In this document: positions 34,316 through 39,128 of the stretch, piece after piece | Layout of the letters: every line of letters begins with the position of its first letter | Position numbering within the stretch: the stretch's first letter is position 1 | Source of the DNA: Clostridium sp. MSJ-8 | Lineage (GTDB): Bacteria; Bacillota; Clostridia; Clostridiales; Clostridiaceae | Reading direction: 5' to 3' | Length of the DNA stretch: 39,128 bases | Assembly: GCF_018918325.1 (NCBI RefSeq) | Contig: NZ_JAHLQH010000051.1 | Location: 1-39,128, forward strand | Translations under genes and position numbers: made by a program | Notes under the pieces: model-generated | Told to the model about the DNA's origin: nothing | Seen by the model: the letters and a program-made list of their open reading frames with translations, nothing else | The model's database searches: none

Positions 34316-35731
34316 TTATAATTTTTCGATTTTTAACATATTAGTTCCGCCTGTATAAGTTGTTGGCATACCAGCAGCAACAATGATAGAATCTCCTTTT
34401 TCTGCAAGACCTAAATTTAGAGCAGTTTTTCTAGCTTCTTGGATTATCTCTTCTGTTGTGTTGAAAGTAGCACATTGAACAGGGAAAACACCATAGTTAA
34501 GTGCTAAGCTTCTTTCTACTTCTTCATAAGGAGTAATAGCTATAATAGGACTCTTTGGTCTATATTTAGATACTAATTTAGCTGTAGCACCACTTTTTGT
34601 AGCAGCAACTATTGCTTTTGCATCTAGTATCATAGATGTTTTACATGTAGAATAGCTTATTGCATCAGCACAATCTGTAAGACTATTTGAGGATTCTGTA
34701 AGGAGATGAGTGTAATCTAGGTTACTCTCAGCTTCTATAGCTATTCTAGACATTGTTTTAGCAGCTTCTATAGGGAAGTTACCTGAAGCACTTTCACCAG
34801 ATAACATAATAGCATCAGTACCATCAAATATAGCATTACATATATCAGAAGCTTCAGCTCTAGTAGGCATAGAGTTTCTTATCATAGAATCTAACATCTG
34901 TGTAGCAGTAATAACAACTTTTCCAGCTTTGTTACATTTTTTTATGATAGATTTTTGGATTATAGGAACTTTTTCTATAGGAATTTCAACGCCCATATCA
35001 CCTCTTGCCACCATTATTGCATCAGTTACTTCTAGTATTGAATCAACGTTATCAACACCTTCTTGACTCTCTATTTTAGCTATTATTTTAATATTTTCTC
35101 CACCGTTTTCTTTTAAAACCTTACGTACATCTAATATATCTTCAGCTTTTCTTATGAAAGAAGCTGCTATAAAATCAACTCCCATTTTACAACCAAATTT
35201 AATATCTTCTATATCTTTTTCAGTGATTGAAGGCAATTTTATTTTAACATTAGGAACGTTTACACCTTTGTGATTTTTAATCATTCCACCTACAGTTACT
35301 GTACATTTGATTTCTTTACCTATTATATTAACAATTTTAAATTTTAGTAGTCCATCGTCAACTAATATTGTTCCACCTATTTCTACATCTTTATATAATT
35401 CATCATAAGATATAGAACAATGACTTTCATCACCTAATATTTGAGTACCACATATAAAAGAAAAAGATTGACCTTTGACTAGTTCAACACCATCATTAAT
35501 GAAGTTATGAGTTCTTATCTTTGGGCCTTTTATATCTAAGATAATAGCAGTTGAAGTATTTTTTTCTTTACGTAATTTCTTGATTAAATCTATTTTTTCT
35601 TTATGAGATGCATGATCACCATGAGAAAAATTTAATCTAGCTGCACTCATACCAATATCCATAAATTTGCTAAGAGTTTCTTCGTTATCACTAGCAGGGC
35701 CTATTGTAAAAATCATTTTAGTCTTTTGCAT
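34316..35731 (-). CDS. pyk: Pyruvate kinase
   Basis: ATG at 35731, preceded by GGGAGG on the minus strand, starts a 471-residue enzyme; an upstream extension to 35773 has no ribosome site. It converts phosphoenolpyruvate and ADP to pyruvate and ATP. Motifs are KMIFTIGPASD, NFSHGDH, ILDIKGPKIRT, the active-site KIESQEGVDN and MVARGDMGVEI, ITATQMLDSMI and EASDI. The length equals the short form without the extra C-terminal PEP-utiliser domain present in B. subtilis. It is a single-gene unit, divergent from the dipeptidase gene and separate from pfkA. Confidence 0.97.
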   Translation of the reverse strand: MQKTKMIFTIGPASDNEETLSKFMDIGMSAARLNFSHGDHASHKEKIDLIKKLRKEKNTSTAIILDIKGPKIRTHNFINDGVELVKGQSFSFICGTQILGDESHCSISYDELYKDVEIGGTILVDDGLLKFKIVNIIGKEIKCTVTVGGMIKNHKGVNVPNVKIKLPSITEKDIEDIKFGCKMGVDFIAASFIRKAEDILDVRKVLKENGGENIKIIAKIESQEGVDNVDSILEVTDAIMVARGDMGVEIPIEKVPIIQKSIIKKCNKAGKVVITATQMLDSMIRNSMPTRAEASDICNAIFDGTDAIMLSGESASGNFPIEAAKTMSRIAIEAESNLDYTHLLTESSNSLTDCADAISYSTCKTSMILDAKAIVAATKSGATAKLVSKYRPKSPIIAITPYEEVERSLALNYGVFPVQCATFNTTEEIIQEARKTALNLGLAEKGDSIIVAAGMPTTYTGGTNMLKIEKL

Positions 35732-35858
35732 AAAAAATAACCTCCCTTTTGTGTATGTATATAGTTTTTGCAATATAATTTAATAATATTTATTATAGAA
35801 TTATAAATTATCTATTAGTATAATAGTAGCATAGAAAAAACGAAAGGAAGCAAAAATA

Positions 35859-37304
35859 ATGAATAGTTTACAAAATATTAAACCCATTGAAGTATTTAGA
35901 CATTTTTATAACATTTCTCAAATACCAAGAGGATCAAAAAATGAAAAGGCAATAAGTGATTATTTGGTGAATTTTGCAAAGGATCTTGGATTAGAAGTTA
36001 TTCAAGATGAAGCCCTTAATGTAATAATAAAGAAGCCAGCATCAGTAGGATATGAAAATGCACCTACTGTAATAATTCAAGGACATATGGATATGGTGTG
36101 TGAAAAGAATCAAGAAACAAAGCATGATTTTACAAAAGATCCATTAAAGTTAGTTGTAAAAGGAGATTATCTATATGCAGATGGAACTACTTTAGGTGCT
36201 GATGATGGAATAGCTGTTGCATATGCTATGGCAGTATTATCAGATGATTCATTAGAACATCCACCAATAGAAGTACTTATTACAACTGATGAGGAATCTG
36301 GAATGACAGGTGCTATGCAAGTATCAAAGGATAATTTATCTGGAAAGATATTAATTAATATAGATAATGAAGATGAAGGATATCTTTTAGTTAGCTGTGC
36401 AGGTGGAATAAGAACTAAAAGTATTATTAATGTAGACAAGGAACAAATTAAAAACAATGTATATCATTTGAAGGTTAGAGGACTAAAAGGTGGTCATTCT
36501 GGAACAGATATACACTTGGGAAGAGGTAATTCTAATAAGATATTAGGAAGAGTGCTTCAAGATATAAATAATATTTATGGTATAAGATTAATTGAGTTAA
36601 ATGGTGGCTCTAAGAATAATGCTATTCCTAGAGAAGCAGATGCAATATTTACAACCACTGAAAAAGATATGAGTAAAATTGAAGAGAAGTGGAATACTAT
36701 AATTAAAAATGAATTAATAGTTTCAGATGACAAGGTTTCTATAACAATAGAATGTGTAGAGGATGTTTCGCATGATAAACAATTTACACAAGATTCAACT
36801 GATAGAGTCATTAATTTGTTATACTTATATGATAATGGAGTGAACACAATGAGTGCTGCTATAGAGAATCTAACAGAGAGTTCAACTAACTTAGGAGTAC
36901 TTATTACCAATGATGATTCAGTAGAATTAGATAGTGCAGTTAGAAGTTCAGTATTATCTCTTAGAGATGATATTGTTAATAGAATGAAAGTTTTAACAGA
37001 AGCATTAGGTGGAACATTTACTGCTAATGAAGGATATCCAGGATGGGAATATGATAAAGAATCTAAGATAAGAGATATATGTAGGAAGGTATATACTGAT
37101 ATGTTTAATAAAGAACCAGTAATATATGCTATTCATGCAGGATTAGAGTGTGGACTATTTAAGGAGATATTAGGAAGTGATGTGGATATGATAAGTTTTG
37201 GACCAGATATAATAGGTGCTCATACTCCAGAAGAACATTTATCTATATCATCAACTGAGAGGACATGGAATTATCTTGTAGAGGTGCTTAAAGCAATTAG
37301 TTGA
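35859..37304 (+). CDS. pepD: PepD-type beta-alanyl/aminoacyl-histidine dipeptidase (M20 family)
   Basis: The 481-residue metallopeptidase cleaves dipeptides such as Xaa-His in the cytoplasm. The M20 zinc ligands are visible: IQGHMDMVCEKN with the first His-Asp, GTTLGADDGIAVAYAMA with the bridging Asp, and TTDEESGMTGA with the catalytic Glu and a metal-binding Glu. The dimerisation domain with GLKGGHSGTDIHLGRGN and the late His-containing IHAGLECGLF follow. Length matches the PepD subfamily. The ribosome site is GAAAGGAAG. Confidence 0.95.
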   Translation: MNSLQNIKPIEVFRHFYNISQIPRGSKNEKAISDYLVNFAKDLGLEVIQDEALNVIIKKPASVGYENAPTVIIQGHMDMVCEKNQETKHDFTKDPLKLVVKGDYLYADGTTLGADDGIAVAYAMAVLSDDSLEHPPIEVLITTDEESGMTGAMQVSKDNLSGKILINIDNEDEGYLLVSCAGGIRTKSIINVDKEQIKNNVYHLKVRGLKGGHSGTDIHLGRGNSNKILGRVLQDINNIYGIRLIELNGGSKNNAIPREADAIFTTTEKDMSKIEEKWNTIIKNELIVSDDKVSITIECVEDVSHDKQFTQDSTDRVINLLYLYDNGVNTMSAAIENLTESSTNLGVLITNDDSVELDSAVRSSVLSLRDDIVNRMKVLTEALGGTFTANEGYPGWEYDKESKIRDICRKVYTDMFNKEPVIYAIHAGLECGLFKEILGSDVDMISFGPDIIGAHTPEEHLSISSTERTWNYLVEVLKAIS

Positions 37305-37351
37305 TAATTTTTTAATATAAAAGAGAAATAAAAATATAAAATTAAATGTTT

Positions 37352-37387
37352 ACAAAGTTGTGGAATATGAAAACTTTGTAGTATAAT
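37352..37387 (+). promoter_or_regulatory. gpmI promoter with inverted repeat over the -35
   Basis: TATAAT (37382-37387) with an 18-bp spacer to TTGTGG (37358-37363). ACAAAGTT (37352-37359) and AACTTTGT (37372-37379) are perfect 8-bp arms that straddle the -35, so a repressor site is possible. Confidence 0.5.
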
Positions 37388-37450
37388 ATAATCGAAAATT
37401 ACGAATGCTAATATTTTTTAGTAAATAAATCAATAAAGTGGAGGGTAATT

Positions 37451-38989
37451 ATGGCAAAGAAACCTGTAATGTTAATGATATTAGATGGATTTGGTGAAGC
37501 ACCAAAGTCAGAAGGAAATGCTGTTGAATTAGCTTGTAAACCTAACTTCGACAGATTAATAAAGGAATATCCTCATACAGATATTAACGCTAGTGGAATG
37601 GCTGTTGGACTTCCAGACGGTCAAATGGGTAACTCAGAAGTAGGACATTTAAATATTGGTGCTGGTAGAATAGTGTACCAAGAATTAACTAGAATAACAA
37701 AGTCTATAGCTGATGGAGAATTCTTTGAAAATGAAGCAATTATGAAAGCTATGAAGAATGCAAAAGAAAATAATACTTCATTACACTTAATGGGATTACT
37801 ATCAGATGGTGGAGTTCACTCTCATATAGGTCATTTAAGAGGATTATTAGAATTCGCAAAGAAACAAGGACTACAAAAAGTTTATGTTCATGCATTTATG
37901 GATGGTAGAGATGTACCACCTTCATCAGGAAAAGAATATATAGCTGAAGCTGAAAAGATGATGAAAGAAGTAGGCGTAGGAGAAATAGCATCTATAAGTG
38001 GTAGATATTATGCTATGGATAGAGATAACAGATGGGAAAGAGTTGAATTAGCATATAATGCAATAGTTTTAGGTAAAGGAGAAACTGCTACAAGTGCTGT
38101 AGAAGCTATTGAAAATTCATATAAGGATAATAAGACTGATGAATTCGTATTACCATGTGTTATAACTAAAGATGGAGCTCCAACTGCTACAATTAAGAAC
38201 GGAGATTCAGTTGTATTCTATAACTTCAGACCAGATAGAGCTAGAGAAATAACTAGAGCTATAAATGATAAAGAATTTGCTGGATTTAAGAGAGAAACTT
38301 TAAATCTAGTATTTGTTACAATGACTCAATATGATAAGACATTAGAAGGTGTTGAAGTTGCATTTAAGCCTCAAACATTAGTTAACACATTAGGAGAATA
38401 TGTTTCATCAAAAGGATTAAGACAATTAAGAATTGCAGAAACTGAAAAATATGCTCACGTAACATTCTTCTTTAATGGTGGAGTTGAGAAGGAAAATGAA
38501 GGTGAAGATAGAGCATTAATTCCATCACCTAAGGTTGCAACATATGATTTAAAACCTGAGATGTCTGCTTATGAAGTAACAGATGAATTATTAAAGAGAT
38601 TAGATCAAGATGTATATGATATGGTTATACTAAACTTCGCTAATCCAGATATGGTTGGACATACAGGAGTTGTTGAAGCAGCAGTAAAAGCTATTCAAGC
38701 AGTAGATGAATGTTTAGGAAAAATCGTAGATAAGATATTAGAAAAAGATGGAACAGTATTTATAACTGCTGACCATGGTAATGCAGAAAAGATGATAGAT
38801 TTCTCAACAGGAAATCCATACACTGCACATACAACTAACAAAGTACCATTTGTATGGGTATCAAATGAATCTAAGAATGGTGCATTAAAGAAAGACGGTA
38901 AGTTAGCTGATATAGCACCAACTATGTTAGGAGTACTAGGATTAGAAGTTCCTTCAGAAATGACTGGAGAATCATTAATCGAAAAATAA
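37451..38989 (+). CDS. gpmI: 2,3-bisphosphoglycerate-independent phosphoglycerate mutase
   Basis: The 512-residue glycolytic enzyme interconverts 3- and 2-phosphoglycerate using two Mn ions. Motifs are [18 protein letters not shown], the phosphoserine site [17 protein letters not shown] with the nucleophilic Ser near residue 62, [40 protein letters not shown] and [10 protein letters not shown]. The start has GGAGGG upstream. Codons here include more C-ending ones than the neighbours, as expected for a strongly expressed gene. It stands alone between a candidate operator-promoter and a terminator. Confidence 0.98.
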   Translation: MAKKPVMLMILDGFGEAPKSEGNAVELACKPNFDRLIKEYPHTDINASGMAVGLPDGQMGNSEVGHLNIGAGRIVYQELTRITKSIADGEFFENEAIMKAMKNAKENNTSLHLMGLLSDGGVHSHIGHLRGLLEFAKKQGLQKVYVHAFMDGRDVPPSSGKEYIAEAEKMMKEVGVGEIASISGRYYAMDRDNRWERVELAYNAIVLGKGETATSAVEAIENSYKDNKTDEFVLPCVITKDGAPTATIKNGDSVVFYNFRPDRAREITRAINDKEFAGFKRETLNLVFVTMTQYDKTLEGVEVAFKPQTLVNTLGEYVSSKGLRQLRIAETEKYAHVTFFFNGGVEKENEGEDRALIPSPKVATYDLKPEMSAYEVTDELLKRLDQDVYDMVILNFANPDMVGHTGVVEAAVKAIQAVDECLGKIVDKILEKDGTVFITADHGNAEKMIDFSTGNPYTAHTTNKVPFVWVSNESKNGALKKDGKLADIAPTMLGVLGLEVPSEMTGESLIEK

Positions 38990-39007
38990 TAATTAAAATA
39001 GCAAAAA

Positions 39008-39055
39008 AGAAGGGGCTGTGAAAAAATGAGAAATCATTTTTTCACAACCCCTTTT
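39008..39055 (+). terminator. Terminator-like hairpin after gpmI
   Basis: GGGGCTGTGAAAAAATG (39012-39028) pairs with CATTTTTTCACAACCCC (39035-39051) over 17 positions with one wobble, followed by TTTT. Confidence 0.75.
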
Positions 39056-39128
39056 CAATTATATTTTATAAATAATTTTCACAAAGATAATAAAAAATGA
39101 GATAATTGCCCCTTTCCCCAAAAAGTAT

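Noticed and set aside
1..39128. CRISPR arrays, prophage, toxin-antitoxin pairs or defence islands
   Set aside because: No regularly spaced direct repeats, phage structural genes or paired small toxin/antitoxin frames were found.

Overview
The window looks like chromosomal DNA of a spore-forming, low-G+C Clostridium (cluster I, Clostridium sensu stricto). By eye it is about 30% G+C. It carries spoIID, spoIIQ, spoIIID, mbl and yyaC genes, a SAM-I riboswitch on metK, a raiA-motif RNA beside hpf, and strong Shine-Dalgarno sites throughout. Species is not assigned. There is no phage, plasmid or CRISPR content. Mobile DNA is limited to a cut-off transposase at the left edge, a small group I intron with IS605-like ends, and short interspersed repeats.

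Layout. 1-482: 5' part of a minus-strand transposase gene. 614-4466: TPR membrane protein, transglutaminase-fold protein without its catalytic Cys, and UppP. 4651-6619: 6-phosphofructokinase and a class A beta-lactamase-fold protein lacking the nucleophilic Ser. 6779-10746: sporulation/cell-shape block spoIID, spoIIQ, (group I intron) spoIIID, mbl. 10855-11391: yyaC on the minus strand. 11717-13299: tRNA-Tyr, SAM riboswitch, metK. 13396-17268: recD2, a degenerate ComFA-like gene and comFC. 17404-18015: FNT-family channel (minus). 18158-19212: raiA RNA and hpf. 19584-23352: secA and prfB, the latter with the +1 frameshift site. 23367-25350: aldose-1-epimerase-like gene, small membrane protein, UspA protein, tRNA-Trp. 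25553-29339: YhaO/YhaN-type nuclease-ATPase pair. 29422-33979: metal-binding lipoprotein, membrane-anchored MutS-like ATPase, CBS protein, four-S1-domain protein. 34316-38989: pyruvate kinase (minus), PepD-type dipeptidase, gpmI.

Themes. Three glycolytic genes (pfk, pyk, gpmI) are scattered through the window. The spoIID-spoIIQ-spoIIID-mbl order matches the conserved Firmicute arrangement. metK is controlled by SAM, HPF sits beside raiA RNA, and secA-prfB follow as housekeeping genes.

The most unusual item is at 8956-9367. A sense-oriented group I intron core, flanked by an IS605-like right-end hairpin and a TTGAC left flank, sits at the start of spoIIID with no tnpA or tnpB. This looks like a minimal IStron, and precise removal would keep the spoIIID frame. 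Other points worth checking are a repeat family that begins in terminator T-tracts, mutually exclusive hairpins at 24255-24315, and several enzyme folds that have lost catalytic residues.
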